In this document: positions 1-9,318 of the stretch, in pieces
Layout of the letters: each line of letters starts with the position of its first letter
How positions within the stretch are numbered: the first letter of the stretch is position 1
Assembly (NCBI RefSeq): GCF_042701255.1
Contig: NZ_CP170554.1
Span: 806,001-870,000, forward strand
Direction of reading: 5' to 3'
Source of the DNA: Tahibacter sp042701255
GTDB taxonomy: Bacteria > Pseudomonadota > Gammaproteobacteria > Xanthomonadales > Rhodanobacteraceae
DNA length: 64,000 bases
Notes under the pieces: generated by a model
The model's input: the letters and a program-made list of their open reading frames with translations, nothing else
Databases searched by the model: none
Told to the model about the DNA's origin: nothing
Made by a program: the position numbers and the translations under genes

Positions 1-92
1 ATATGTCAGCGCCGTGTCGGCGCCAGCGGTCGGACGGTCCGGTTTGCCGCCGCCGCAATGCCTCCGCGGTGGCCGCCGTCGTGCGGCCGGAT

Positions 93-764
93 TCACAGCC
101 AGCCCTTCTGCGCCATCGACACCGGGCTTTCGGTGCCGACGATGAAATGATCGAGCACGCGCACCCCGACCAGCGCCAGCGCTTCGCGCAGCTCGCAGGT
201 GATCTCGCGGTCGGATTCGCTGGGTTCGGCCACGCCCGAGGGATGGTTGTGGGCGAAGATCACGGCCGCCGCGTTGTGGCGCAGGCAGGCGCGCACGACC
301 TCGCGCGGATGCACGGCCGTGCCGTCGATCGTGCCGCGGAACATTTCCTCGAACGCGATGACGCGATGGCGGTTGTCGAGAAAGACCGCGGCGAACACTT
401 CGTAGGGATAGTCGCTCATGCGCGTGCGCAGGAATGCGGCCGTGTCGCGCGGCGAGCGCAAGGTCGACCTGCGTTTGAGGTCGTTGCCGAGACAGCGCCG
501 GGCGACTTCCAGTACGGCCTGCAGGCGGCAGCCCTTGGCCGGGCCGAGGCCGCAGAGTTCCGGCAGCGGCTCGGTACGCACGAACAGCGCGCGCAGTCCG
601 CCGCTCTGCACGAGCAGCCGGCGGCCGAGGTCGACGGCGGTCTGCCCGCGGCTGCCGCTGCCGAGGAAGATTGCCAGCAGCTCCGCGTCGGACAGGGCCG
701 CCGCGCCCTGACTCAGCAGTTTTTCGCGCGGCCGTTCTTCGACGGGCCATTGAGAGATGTTCAT
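93..764 (-). CDS. radC: RadC/JAB-domain protein
   Basis: This is a 223-aa RadC-family protein. The N-terminal half (residues 1-100) is the helix-hairpin-helix-like UPF0758 region, including 'LSDAELLAIFLGSG'. The C-terminal half is a JAB/MPN domain with the JAMM metal motif: H172 and H174 in 'HNHPSG' and D185 ten residues on. The reading frame stays open upstream to 1145, but that stretch is antisense to coaBC. The ATG at 764 gives the standard family start (MNISQWPVEERPREKLL). It diverges from coaBC, as in many gammaproteobacteria. The family was once linked to DNA repair, but its biochemical role is still unclear. Confidence 0.95.
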   Translation of the reverse strand: MNISQWPVEERPREKLLSQGAAALSDAELLAIFLGSGSRGQTAVDLGRRLLVQSGGLRALFVRTEPLPELCGLGPAKGCRLQAVLEVARRCLGNDLKRRSTLRSPRDTAAFLRTRMSDYPYEVFAAVFLDNRHRVIAFEEMFRGTIDGTAVHPREVVRACLRHNAAAVIFAHNHPSGVAEPSESDREITCELREALALVGVRVLDHFIVGTESPVSMAQKGWL

Positions 765-882
765 GAGGCGTCCCTGCCGGCTACGTTGCGGCCCCAGCCT
801 AGAGCGGCGGCGGCAGGGGCGCGCGCGTCCGGAGCGGGCTTTCCCGTAAGCTATCGCCGCTTGAACCGCTGAGAAAATTCCG

Positions 883-2115
883 ATGAGCGTGACAGGATTG
901 GCCGGCAGACGCGTGCTGCTCGGCGTGACAGGAGGCATTGCCGCGTACAAGGCCGCGGAGCTCGTGCGGCGCCTCGGCGACGCCGGCGCGCAGGTACGCG
1001 TGGTTCTGACCGAGAACGCGGCGCGCTTCGTCACAGCGCTGACCTTCCAGGCCCTGTCGGGCAATCCGGTGCGGACCAGCCTCTGGGACGAGCACGCCGA
1101 GGCGGCGATGGGCCACATCGAGCTGGCGCGCTGGGCCGAGGACATTCTCGTCGCGCCGGCCAGCGCCGATTTCCTGGCCCGTCTCGCTCATGGCATGGCC
1201 GACGATCTGCTGACGACCTTGTGTCTGGCCAGTGCGGCGCCGCTGCACGTGGCTCCGGCCATGAACCAGCAGATGTCGGCCAATCCGGCGACCCAGGCGA
1301 ATCTTGCACTGCTGCGTTCGCGCGGCATCGGCGTGTTCGGACCGGCCGCCGGTTCGCAGGCCTGCGGCGAAGTCGGCTCCGGCCGGCTGCTCGAACCGCA
1401 CGAGCTCGTCGCGGCACTGGCCGCGACGCACGAGCTGCGCCTTCTGGCCGGTCGTCATGTGCTGATCAGCGCGGGTCCGACCTACGAAGACATCGATCCG
1501 GTGCGCTTCCTCGGCAACCGCAGCTCCGGCCGCATGGGTTTCGCGATTGCCGACGCCGCAGTCGCGGCCGGCGCCGAGGTCACGCTCGTGGCCGGTCCCG
1601 TGCACCTGGCCACGCCGGCCGGCGTGCGGCGCGTCGACGTGCGCAGTGCGCGCCAGATGCATGCGGCGGTGATGGCGGCGGCCAGCGAGGTGGACGCCTA
1701 CATCGCGGCGGCTGCGGTCGGCGATTTCCGGCCGCTGGAAGTGGCCGCGCACAAGATCAAGAAACGCGGCGACGGCGGCATGACCCTGGAGCTGACCCAG
1801 AACCCCGACATCCTGGCCGACCTCGCCGCATTGCCGCGCCGGCCGCTGCTGATCGGCTTCGCCGCCGAGACCGAGCAGGTCCAGGCGCATGCGCGCGCCA
1901 AGCTCGAACGCAAGCGGCTGGATCTCGTCGCGGCCAATCAGGTCGGCGGCGGTCTGGGCTTCGAGTCCGAGGACAACAGCCTGACCCTGATCAGTGCCGA
2001 GGGCGTCACGCATCTGCCGACCGCGTCCAAGCGCGAACTCGCGCGCCAGCTCGTCGCCGTCGTCGCCGAGCGACTGCAGCGGCGCGACGCCGAAGACGGA
2101 GCCGCCCGCGCATGA
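883..2115 (+). CDS. coaBC: Bifunctional phosphopantothenoylcysteine decarboxylase / phosphopantothenate-cysteine ligase
   Basis: This 410-aa cytosolic flavoprotein carries out two consecutive steps of coenzyme A synthesis. The CoaC decarboxylase half (about 1-185) shows the FMN-binding start 'GVTGGIAAYKAAELVR', the catalytic His78 in 'GHIELARWAEDILVAP', the substrate clamp 'PAMNQQM' and the active-site Cys161 in 'SQACGEVGSGRL'. The CoaB ligase half (about 188-400) shows 'ISAGPTYEDIDPVRFLGNRS' with Asn212, the lysine-rich 'KIKKRGDGG' and 'NPDIL'. The stop overlaps the dut start in an ATGA, so the two genes are probably translationally coupled. Confidence 0.98.
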   Translation: MSVTGLAGRRVLLGVTGGIAAYKAAELVRRLGDAGAQVRVVLTENAARFVTALTFQALSGNPVRTSLWDEHAEAAMGHIELARWAEDILVAPASADFLARLAHGMADDLLTTLCLASAAPLHVAPAMNQQMSANPATQANLALLRSRGIGVFGPAAGSQACGEVGSGRLLEPHELVAALAATHELRLLAGRHVLISAGPTYEDIDPVRFLGNRSSGRMGFAIADAAVAAGAEVTLVAGPVHLATPAGVRRVDVRSARQMHAAVMAAASEVDAYIAAAAVGDFRPLEVAAHKIKKRGDGGMTLELTQNPDILADLAALPRRPLLIGFAAETEQVQAHARAKLERKRLDLVAANQVGGGLGFESEDNSLTLISAEGVTHLPTASKRELARQLVAVVAERLQRRDAEDGAARA

Positions 2116-2567
2116 TCGACGTCGAATTCAGGATTCTCGACCCGCGCGTCGGCGACACGATCCCGCTGCCTGCCTATGCGACACCCGGATCGGCCGGACT
2201 GGACCTGCGCGCGGCGCTGGCGCAGCCGCTGCATCTGGAGCCGGGACGTTCCGAACTCATACCGACCGGCTTCGCGATCCACATCAAGGAACGCGGCTAC
2301 TGCGCGGTCATACTGCCGCGTTCGGGGCTGGGTCATCGCCACGGCATCGTGCTCGGCAATCTGGTCGGGCTCATCGACTCGGACTACCAGGGACCGCTGA
2401 TGGTGTCGTGCTGGAACCGTTCGGATCAGGCATTTACCATCGCGCCCGGGGATCGTATTGCCCAGCTCGTATTTCTGCCGGTGGCTCATGCCGCGTTCCG
2501 GGTAGTGGACGATTTCGAGCCGACCGAGCGCGGTGAAGGCGGCTTCGGCTCTTCGGGCGTGTCCTGA
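2112..2567 (+). CDS. dut: dUTP diphosphatase
   Basis: This is a 151-aa homotrimeric dUTPase. It hydrolyses dUTP to dUMP and pyrophosphate, which keeps uracil out of DNA and supplies dTMP synthesis. The five family motifs are visible in order: 'GSAGLDLRA' near residue 27, 'PRSGLGHRHG' near 70, the uracil-pocket and catalytic-Asp region 'GNLVGLIDSDYQG' near 82, 'PGDRIAQLV', and the flexible C-terminal arm 'RGEGGFGSSG' that closes on the phosphates. It starts inside the coaBC stop codon. The coaBC-dut-phosphomannomutase order is the usual one in pseudomonads and relatives. Confidence 0.98.
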   Translation: MIDVEFRILDPRVGDTIPLPAYATPGSAGLDLRAALAQPLHLEPGRSELIPTGFAIHIKERGYCAVILPRSGLGHRHGIVLGNLVGLIDSDYQGPLMVSCWNRSDQAFTIAPGDRIAQLVFLPVAHAAFRVVDDFEPTERGEGGFGSSGVS

Positions 2568-2589
2568 CCGGCGCAGGGAGTTCATCGGG

Positions 2590-5038
2590 ATGAAGAAAAA
2601 GCTCGGCGATGCGGCCAGCAACGCGGCAACCGCCAACGATGCGCCGGCCAAGCGCGGCTTGAAGCTGCCGGCGGTGGACTGGCGGCGCCTGCTGCCGGTC
2701 GCCGGCTCGACCCCTGCTCATCGCACTGACGGTGTTCTTCGCCTGGCAGGCGATGCAGGTCTGGCGCGACGATGCGGCGCGCCGCAACCTGTTCACGCAG
2801 CGCGAGGCGCAGGCCAAGGCGCTGGCCGAGGTCATCGCCGAGATGCGCACGCGGATTTCCGCGGCGCTGCAGACGCCGGCCGTCCAGCAGCCGCTGATCA
2901 GCGGCGATCCGGCCCAGCGCGACGTCGCCGTCGCCGCCCTGCGCGCCGCGCTGCCCGATCTGGCCGAAGCGTATTTCTTCGGCCCCGAACTCAAGGAAGT
3001 GCTGGGTTCGGATCTGCGCACCTTCGGCTATGCCAAGGCGGCCCAGCTGATCCAGGCGCAGAACGGAGCGGCCGACGCGCAGTCGGTCACGATCGGCAAG
3101 AGCGGCCGCATGATCACGTTCGCGGAAATCGTGCGCGCCGGCGAGCAGAACATCGGCGTGGCCTGGGTCGCGATACCGATGCAGCCGGTATTCGATACGT
3201 TCTCGCGCGCCGACGTCGGCGACGGCCGCCTGGAGCTGCGTCAGGGCACCGGCAACGTGACCGATCTCGTGCTGCTCGGCGTCGGCTCCGGCGGCGCGCC
3301 GGGCCCGGTGCCCGATCTCGGGCTGGCGGTCGCCGGCTCGGCATTTCGCGTCGCCCAGCTGCCGCCGCAACTTTTCCTCGTCGTATCCGACGACAACCCC
3401 TGGCTGCCGCTCGTGCTCGCGGTGCTCTGCGGCTTTGCCGCGTTCGTCGCGCTCTGGCTGCGCAAGGTCGGCTGGCATCAGGGCATGGCCGTGTTGCGCG
3501 GCAAGCTCGTCAAGGGCGGCCCGGCCGAACCCGAAATCACGATGGCCGAAGCGCTCCAGGCCGAAGCACCGGCAGCGCGTGCGCCGCGCATCGCATTGCC
3601 GGGAGCCGCTGCCGCCAAGGCCGCGCCGCCGGCCGGAACCGTCGCGCCGTCCTACAAGCTCACCGTGGATCGCAGCATCTTCCGCGCGTACGACATCCGC
3701 GGCATCGTCGGCAAGACGCTGGACCACGACATCGCCCGCGCGATCGGTCGCGCGATCGGCAGCGAAGGCGTGGAGCGCGGCCTGTTCGAGATCGTCGTCG
3801 GCCGCGACGGCCGCCTGTCCGGTCCCGACCTCAGCGCCGGCCTCATCGAAGGCCTGCGCCAGGCCGGCATGAACGTCATCGACATCGGTCAGGTGCCGAC
3901 GCCGCTGGTCTATTTCGCGACCTATCACCTCAACACCGGCTGCGGCGTCTCGCTGACGGGCAGCCACAATCCGCCCGACTACAACGGCTTCAAGATCGTC
4001 CTCGGCGGCGAGACCCTGGCCGAGCAGGCGATCCAGTCGCTGTATGCGCGCATCGCCGAGAACCGCTTCACGAGCGGCAACGGCACCTTGCAGTCGATGG
4101 ACGTGATCGCCGACTACACCGACCGCGTCGTCGGCGACATCCAGGTCGAGCATCGCCTGCGCGTCGTCGTCGACTGCGGCAACGGCGTGCCCGGCATCGT
4201 CGCGCCGGCCGTGCTCGAAGGCATAGGCTGCGAAGTCATGCCGCTGTACTGCGAGGTCGACGGCGAATTCCCGAACCACCATCCGGATCCGTCGGATCTG
4301 CACAACCTCAGCGACCTGATCCTGACGGTCAAGCAGGTCGGCGCCGATCTGGGCCTGGCCTTCGACGGCGACGGCGACCGCCTCGGCGTCGTGACCAAGA
4401 CCGGCGAAGTGATCTTCCCGGACCGTCTGCTGATGCTGTTCGCCAAGGACGTGCTCGTGCGCAACCCCGGCGCGACCATCATCTACGACGTCAAATGCAC
4501 CGGCAAACTGCAGCCGGAAATCCTGCGTCACGGCGGCAGCCCGATCATGTGGAAGACCGGCCACTCGCTGATCAAGGCCAAGATGCGCGAGACCGACGCC
4601 GCGCTGGCCGGCGAGATGAGCGGCCATTTCTTCTTCAAGGAACGCTGGTACGGCTTCGACGACGGCATCTACGCCGCCGCGCGTCTGCTCGAAATCCTGG
4701 CCGGCGATCTGGAAGGCCGCGATCCGCAGCAGATCTTCGACGGCCTGGCCAAGGGCGTCAGCACGCCCGAGCTCAAGATCGAGATGCAGGAAGGCGAGCA
4801 CTACCGCTTCATCGAGCGCTTCCGCGAACGCGCGAGCTTCGAAGGCGCACGCGTCACGACGATCGACGGCGTTCGCGCCGACTGGCCCGACGGCTGGGGT
4901 CTCGTGCGCGCGTCGAACACGACGCCGGTGCTCGTGCTGCGTTTCGATGCCGACACCGAGCCGGCGCTGCGCCGCATACAGGACGTGTTCCGCCGCCAGC
5001 TGCTCGCGCTGGATGCGAATCTCAAGCTGCCGTTCTAA
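2590..5038 (+). CDS. Phosphomannomutase/phosphoglucomutase with N-terminal membrane/sensory extension (frameshifted)
   Basis: This is an AlgC-type alpha-D-phosphohexomutase, interconverting mannose/glucose 6- and 1-phosphates for surface polysaccharide precursors. The mutase part has the phosphoserine loop 'TGSHNPPDYNGFK', the metal loop 'DGDGDR', the sugar-specificity loop 'GEMSGHFFF' and the C-terminal phosphate-binding 'RASNTTPVLVLRF'. Ahead of it lie about 300 residues with one membrane segment, a CACHE-like soluble region and a second segment near 'LPLVLAVLCGFAAFVALWL'. Long AlgC forms with such an extension are known. The frame is broken: the start MKKKLGDAASNAATAND (ATG 2590, after a GGGAG ribosome site) is in frame 1, and from 2714 the coding is in frame 2. 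Removing one C from the CCCC at 2711-2714 joins them into about 815 aa. If the shift is real, translation could only restart downstream, for example at 2732. Confidence 0.85.
2711..2714 (+). other. Probable +1 frameshift site in the phosphohexomutase gene
   Basis: The run reads TCGACCCCTGCTC. With three C's the frame continues Ser-Thr-Leu-Leu-Ile-Ala-Leu straight into the hydrophobic segment. With the four C's present, the frame leaves the coding phase. I see no obvious programmed-frameshift signal (slippery heptamer, stop codon or stem-loop). A sequencing indel or a true mutation are the likely explanations. Confidence 0.75.
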
Positions 5039-5154
5039 GTCGAGACACCGCATCGCGGCATGACCTGCCGCTGACGACACGGCCCGCAGTCAGCGGCGGA
5101 TCGACAGCGGCAGCTGCCTTGCAAAGGATCACCCTGCGTAGTGCGGGGTTCGCG

Positions 5155-5738
5155 CTACGCATCGGGCCGGCTGCGTGTATTTCCGTTCGCTGCGCGCGAT
5201 GAACGCCGGTTCGACCGACCCGCTGCCGGCAATTGCCGCGAAGGCGCAACCGGAAACGACGCGGAGCCGCAAGCGCCTTCGCCGGTGTTGCGGCTCCGCG
5301 TGAAACCCTGACGCGGCGAGCTCGCCGTGGTCTCGAAGTCCGCCGCGAAGATCCTGTCGTCGAGCACCATCAGGAACACGTCGGTGAACGCGCCGTTGCC
5401 GTCGTGCGGATCGAGATCGCTGCGTGTCGAACGGAAGACGAGGTAGCGGCCGTCGGCCGACAGATCAGGTCGCGCTTGCCGTCGCCGACGACGAGATTGC
5501 CCGCCTCCGACGCAAACACCACGAATCGTCCATTCGCGGATACGGCGAACGGCCCGGTCGCCGAGCCGTCCGCATCGATGTAGGCGGGAATGTCGGTGCG
5601 GCTGACGCGCTCGACCGCAGGCATCGCCGCCGCGGCCGGGATCGTCGCCGGCGCCAGCAGCAGGAAGCCTGCTGCGCGACGGACCTTGCGGTCCGCATCG
5701 CGTCGGCCGGTATAGCGGCCGCGCTTGCCGATGGTCAT
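5155..5738 (-). pseudogene. Relic of a secreted PD40/TolB-like beta-propeller protein
   Basis: An ATG at 5738 opens MTIGKRGRYTGRR followed by an alanine-rich hydrophobic signal-like stretch. A PD40-type repeat 'VSANGRFVVFASEAGNLV' follows. Near 5465 the phase changes, and the next repeat 'LSADGRYLVFRSTRSDLD' continues in another frame to 'FLMVLDDRIFAADFE', close to the natural end of such proteins. The family normally has many repeats, so an internal deletion plus a frameshift is the simplest reading. The tail resembles the end of the secreted protein at 52326. No intact product is expected. Confidence 0.6.
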
Positions 5739-5827
5739 GAGCAGATCCCCCGAAGGCGGCACCATCGCCGCTTCTGCTCCCGTAACGAGAATCGCCGGCC
5801 GGCCGGATCAGGCCCGCGCGTTTTCGC

Positions 5828-6487
5828 TCAGCGTTTGCCGCTGCGCTGTTCGTCCGCGCGCTGCTTGACGAGGCGGTAGCGGTCGATTTCGCTGACGAGC
5901 TGCTTTTCCATGGCGGCGCGATCGGCGGTGCGGCGTTCGAGATACGTCTTCTGCTTGGTCAGGTCCATGCGCAGCGTGTTGATCTGCGTCTGCACGACCG
6001 GCGGCACCGGCTTGCCGTTGCGTTCCTGTTCGGCCGCATGGACGAGGCGTTCGGCCAGGCTCTTTTCCTGACTCGCGATACCGAGTTCGGTGGCCTGGAT
6101 GTTCTGCGTGATCAGGTCGATCTGCGCCTGCAGCGATTTGCGCAGGTCTTCCTCGCTCGGATAGGCCGCGAGCATCTGCGCGTCGTTGCGCGCGAGATCC
6201 TCGGCCTTGCGCTTTTCCTCGGCGAGTTTTTCCGCATCGGCCTTGGCCGCGGCGAGTTCCGCCTCGGTCTTGGCGCGTTCGACGCGGCGCACGACGAGGC
6301 CCTGCGGGTTGACGACCTCGTAGCCGAACTTGACGGCTTCGGGCGGCACGGTGTCGGCGTAGTGCACGGTCCCGCTCTCGTCGCGCCATTTGTAGCGCAA
6401 GCGGTCGGGGCTGACCGGGTTGGCGGCGATGGCGGCTCCGCTGAGCAGCACCAGCGCGACCAGGGTACAGCGCACGGCAAACGGCAT
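5828..6487 (-). CDS. DUF4124 domain periplasmic coiled-coil protein
   Basis: This is a 219-aa exported protein. Residues 1-21 are a signal peptide ending in AIA. Residues about 26-50 are the DUF4124 signature: 'RLRYKWRDESGTVHYADTVP' has the Y-x-W/D-x-x-G-x-x-H-Y pattern of the family. The rest (about 70-215) is highly charged and helical, rich in Glu, Lys, Arg and Ala, and is probably a coiled coil. The function is unknown; DUF4124 proteins are small envelope proteins. It is on the same strand as pyrE and downstream of it, 63 bp after the pyrE stop. Confidence 0.85.
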   Translation of the reverse strand: MPFAVRCTLVALVLLSGAAIAANPVSPDRLRYKWRDESGTVHYADTVPPEAVKFGYEVVNPQGLVVRRVERAKTEAELAAAKADAEKLAEEKRKAEDLARNDAQMLAAYPSEEDLRKSLQAQIDLITQNIQATELGIASQEKSLAERLVHAAEQERNGKPVPPVVQTQINTLRMDLTKQKTYLERRTADRAAMEKQLVSEIDRYRLVKQRADEQRSGKR

Positions 6488-6550
6488 GATGGTCTCCTCC
6501 TTGTTGGCCAGTATAGGCGCCGCGACAGCCCGCCCGCGGCGAGGCCGGTC

Positions 6551-7195
6551 TCAGGCCACGCCGTAGCGCCGGCGGTAATCCTCCAGACGGAGCTGCTGCC
6601 CGGCGAGCTCGGGCCGCTCGCCGGTCAAGGTCAGCAGATCGGCCAGCCGCGCGATGGCCAGCACCGGAATGCCGAACTCGGCCGTGACTTCCTGCGCCGC
6701 CGACAGCGGCCCTTGTCCGCGTTCCTGGCGGTCCAATGCAATCAGCACGCCAGCCGCGACGGCACCCTGGTCCTGGATGATCTTCAGGGATTCACGTATT
6801 GCCGTACCGGCCGTGATCACGTCGTCGACGATCAGCACGCGGCCGCGCAGCGGCGCGCCGATCAGATTGCCGCCTTCGCCGTGGGTCTTGGCTTCCTTGC
6901 GATTGAACGCGAACGGCAGATCGCGGCCGTGGTCGCCGGCCAGCGCGATCGCAGTCGCGGCGGCCAGGGCTATGCCCTTGTAGGCCGGGCCGAACAGCAT
7001 GTCGAAATCCAGACCGGATTCGACCGCGGTCGTCGCATAGGCGCGGCCCAGGCGGGCCAGGGCCGCGCCGCTGTCGATCAGGCCGGCATTGAAGAAGTAC
7101 GGGCTGGTACGGCCCGATTTCAGCGTGAACTCGCCGAAGCGCAGGACCTGCTTGTGCAGGGCGAGGTCGAGAAAGTCGCGTTGATGCGGACGCAT
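6551..7195 (-). CDS. pyrE: Orotate phosphoribosyltransferase
   Basis: This 214-aa enzyme joins orotate to PRPP to make orotidine 5'-phosphate, the fifth step of UMP synthesis. It has the type I phosphoribosyltransferase PRPP loop 'RVLIVDDVITAGTAIRES' near residues 118-135. The flexible catalytic loop 'FNRKEAKTHGEGG' has its conserved Lys residues, and the N-terminal orotate site reads 'FTLKSGRTSPYFFNAG'. The length and start fit the family exactly. The phosphomannomutase/pyrE/exonuclease III neighbourhood is typical of pseudomonads and xanthomonads, although here a block of foreign-looking genes separates pyrE from xthA. Confidence 0.98.
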   Translation of the reverse strand: MRPHQRDFLDLALHKQVLRFGEFTLKSGRTSPYFFNAGLIDSGAALARLGRAYATTAVESGLDFDMLFGPAYKGIALAAATAIALAGDHGRDLPFAFNRKEAKTHGEGGNLIGAPLRGRVLIVDDVITAGTAIRESLKIIQDQGAVAAGVLIALDRQERGQGPLSAAQEVTAEFGIPVLAIARLADLLTLTGERPELAGQQLRLEDYRRRYGVA

Positions 7196-7303
7196 GCCGT
7201 TCTCCCGGGAAAACGCCGATTGTAGGCAAGCCCGCGCCCGGCGGTTGCCAGCATGCGCCGAACTGCGTTTTGCTACGGCGTGCCGGCCCTAGCATGGGCG
7301 ACC

Positions 7304-8404
7304 ATGGTTTCGCCTACCCAGATGACCAGCCTGAAACGCTTTTTCGCTTCGCCGGCGCGCCTGTTCTGGGTGCTGCAGTGCGCCGGCTGGCTGGGCTATT
7401 TCAGCCTGCACTATCTGGCCGGCGTCGGGCACGGCAAGTCCTGGGACTACATCTGGGTGTCGGCCGCGGCCACGGCCATCGGCTTCGGCGTGACCAGCCT
7501 GCTGCGCCTGGGCTATCGCGGAATCTGGGAGCTGCCGACCGGGCAGATGATCGCCGCGGCCTGTCTGCTGCTGATGCTCGCGACCGCCGTCTACTCGACG
7601 ACCTACGCCGAGGCCGTGTTCCGCTGGTGCTTCGAGTGCCGGCCCGACAGCCTGCTCGGCTACATCGGCTATTTCGGCTCGGCGCTGTACGTCATGCTGT
7701 CGTGGAGCGGCCTGTATTTCGGCATCAAGTTCAGCCGCGAGGTCGCCCACGAGCGCGAGAACACGCTGCGCGCCAACGCGACCGCGCACGAGGCGCAGCT
7801 CAAGATGCTGCGCTACCAGCTGAATCCGCATTTCCTGTTCAACACCCTCAACGCGATCTCGACCCTGGTGCTCGACAACCAGAACGCCACGGCCAACCGC
7901 ATGGTCACCGGGCTGTCGGCGTTCCTGCGTCATTCGCTGGATTCCGATCCCATGCAGCGCGTCAGCCTCGAGGAAGAACTCGAAGCGCTGACCCGTTATC
8001 TCGGCATCGAACAGGTGCGCTTCGGCGAGCGCCTGCGCGTCGTCGTCGACGTGAGCGCCAGCGCGCGCCGCGCGCTGGTGCCCAGCCTGATCCTGCAGCC
8101 GCTGATCGAGAACTGCATCAAGTACGCGATCAGCCGGCGCATCGAAGGCGGCACGATCGCGGTGCGCGCCGACGTCGTCGACGAAGCCCTGCGCATCCGT
8201 GTCGAGGACGACGGTCCCGGCCTGCCGGCCGACTGCAACGGCCACAGCAACGGCAACGGCGTCGGTCTGGCCAATACGCGCGAACGCCTCAAGGTGCTGT
8301 ACGGCGCGCGTCAGCGCGTCGAGGTGCGGTCGCGGCCGGCCGAAGCCGGCGGCGGCGTCGAGGTCGCGCTCGAGCTTCCCTATGAAACCCGGAGCGACGC
8401 GTGA
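7304..8404 (+). CDS. LytS/AlgZ-type membrane histidine kinase
   Basis: This is a sensor kinase of about 366 aa. The N-terminal third has four hydrophobic helices. After a short linker, the His_kinase (PF06580-type) domain carries the phospho-acceptor motif 'QLNPHFLFNTLNAIS' (His about 176). An HATPase domain follows, with the N-box 'LILQPLIENCIKYA' and G-boxes 'VEDDGPGLP' and 'GVGLANTRERL'. The start is uncertain: ATGs at 7253, 7304 and 7322 are in frame and none has a clear ribosome site. Its stop overlaps the GTG of the next gene, so it pairs with the LytTR regulator. The signal sensed is not evident. Confidence 0.9.
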   Translation: MVSPTQMTSLKRFFASPARLFWVLQCAGWLGYFSLHYLAGVGHGKSWDYIWVSAAATAIGFGVTSLLRLGYRGIWELPTGQMIAAACLLLMLATAVYSTTYAEAVFRWCFECRPDSLLGYIGYFGSALYVMLSWSGLYFGIKFSREVAHERENTLRANATAHEAQLKMLRYQLNPHFLFNTLNAISTLVLDNQNATANRMVTGLSAFLRHSLDSDPMQRVSLEEELEALTRYLGIEQVRFGERLRVVVDVSASARRALVPSLILQPLIENCIKYAISRRIEGGTIAVRADVVDEALRIRVEDDGPGLPADCNGHSNGNGVGLANTRERLKVLYGARQRVEVRSRPAEAGGGVEVALELPYETRSDA

Positions 8405-9198
8405 TCCGTACCCTGATCGTCGACGATGAACCGCTGGCGCGGCGCGGCCTGGAGCTGCGCCTGGCCGGCCAGCCCGACGTGGAAGTGGTCGGCCAGGCCG
8501 GCAACGGCCGCGAGGCGGGCTTCGCGATCGCCGCGCTGAAGCCGGATCTGATGTTCCTCGACATCCAGATGCCGGAGATGGACGGCTTCGCGCTGCTGCG
8601 CTCGCTGCCGGCCGAGAGCCTGCCGCTGACGGTTTTCGTCACCGCCTACGACCAATATGCGCTGGACGCGTTCGCCGCCTGTGCCGTCGACTACCTGCTC
8701 AAGCCGGTCGAGGAAGTGCGTCTGGCGCAGGCGCTGCAGACCGTGCGCGAACGTCTGCGTGCGAGGGAAGCCGGCGGCGACCGCGACAAGCTGCTGCGCC
8801 TGCTCGCGCGCGTCTCGGGCAAGGCCGACCTGACCCTGGCCGACGCGCTGGCCCAGGACGAGGCCGAGCCGGCGTCGTCGCCGCGCCTGGCCATCCGCGA
8901 CGGCAACCGCACCGTGCGCCTGGACCCGGACTCGATCCGCTGGATAGACGCGGCCGGCGACTACCTCTGCATCCATACGGCCGAGGAGAACTTCGTGATC
9001 CGCGCGACCATGCGCGAGATGGAGCAGCGCCTCGACCCGCGCCGCTTCCAGCGCATCCACCGCTCCACGATCGTGAACCTGAGCTGCGTGCGCGAGCTGC
9101 GCTCGCACCTGAACGGCGAATACTTCGTGACCCTGGAATCGGGCCAGACCCTCAAGCTGTCGCGCAGCTACAAGGACAAGGTGCACCTGCTGCATTGA
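8401..9198 (+). CDS. LytTR-family response regulator
   Basis: This is a 265-aa regulator. The receiver domain (1-120) has the acidic pocket 'VDDE', the phospho-acceptor Asp54 in 'LMFLDIQMPEMDG', Thr81 in 'FVTAYDQYALDAF' and Lys101 in 'DYLLKPVEE'. The C-terminal LytTR DNA-binding domain (about 160-265) shows 'IRWIDAAGDYLCIHT', 'RFQRIHRSTIVNLSCV' and 'LKLSRSYKDKV'. Translation starts at a GTG that overlaps the kinase stop (GTGA). The two genes are therefore coupled and form a two-component system. Targets are unknown; the neighbouring membrane and efflux genes are candidates. Confidence 0.95.
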   Translation: MIRTLIVDDEPLARRGLELRLAGQPDVEVVGQAGNGREAGFAIAALKPDLMFLDIQMPEMDGFALLRSLPAESLPLTVFVTAYDQYALDAFAACAVDYLLKPVEEVRLAQALQTVRERLRAREAGGDRDKLLRLLARVSGKADLTLADALAQDEAEPASSPRLAIRDGNRTVRLDPDSIRWIDAAGDYLCIHTAEENFVIRATMREMEQRLDPRRFQRIHRSTIVNLSCVRELRSHLNGEYFVTLESGQTLKLSRSYKDKVHLLH

Positions 9199-9318
9199 GC
9201 CGGCGGCAGGTCCGATTCCGCCGGATCGCACCCGGCCGGCGTTCGGTCCGGCCGTGGCGGACGATGCCGCCGCGCCGCTGCGCGAGCCTGCTCCCCTCAT
9301 CATCGACGGGAGCGGGCA

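Noticed and set aside
3..872. 289-codon plus-strand open frame over radC
   Set aside because: It is antisense to radC, whose JAMM motif is intact.
2582..5080. 832-codon minus-strand open frame over the phosphohexomutase
   Set aside because: It is antisense to conserved mutase motifs and is a composition artefact.
5233..5879. Plus-strand frames over the PD40 relic
   Set aside because: The minus strand shows family-like repeats. The plus-strand products are Arg-rich and unrecognisable.
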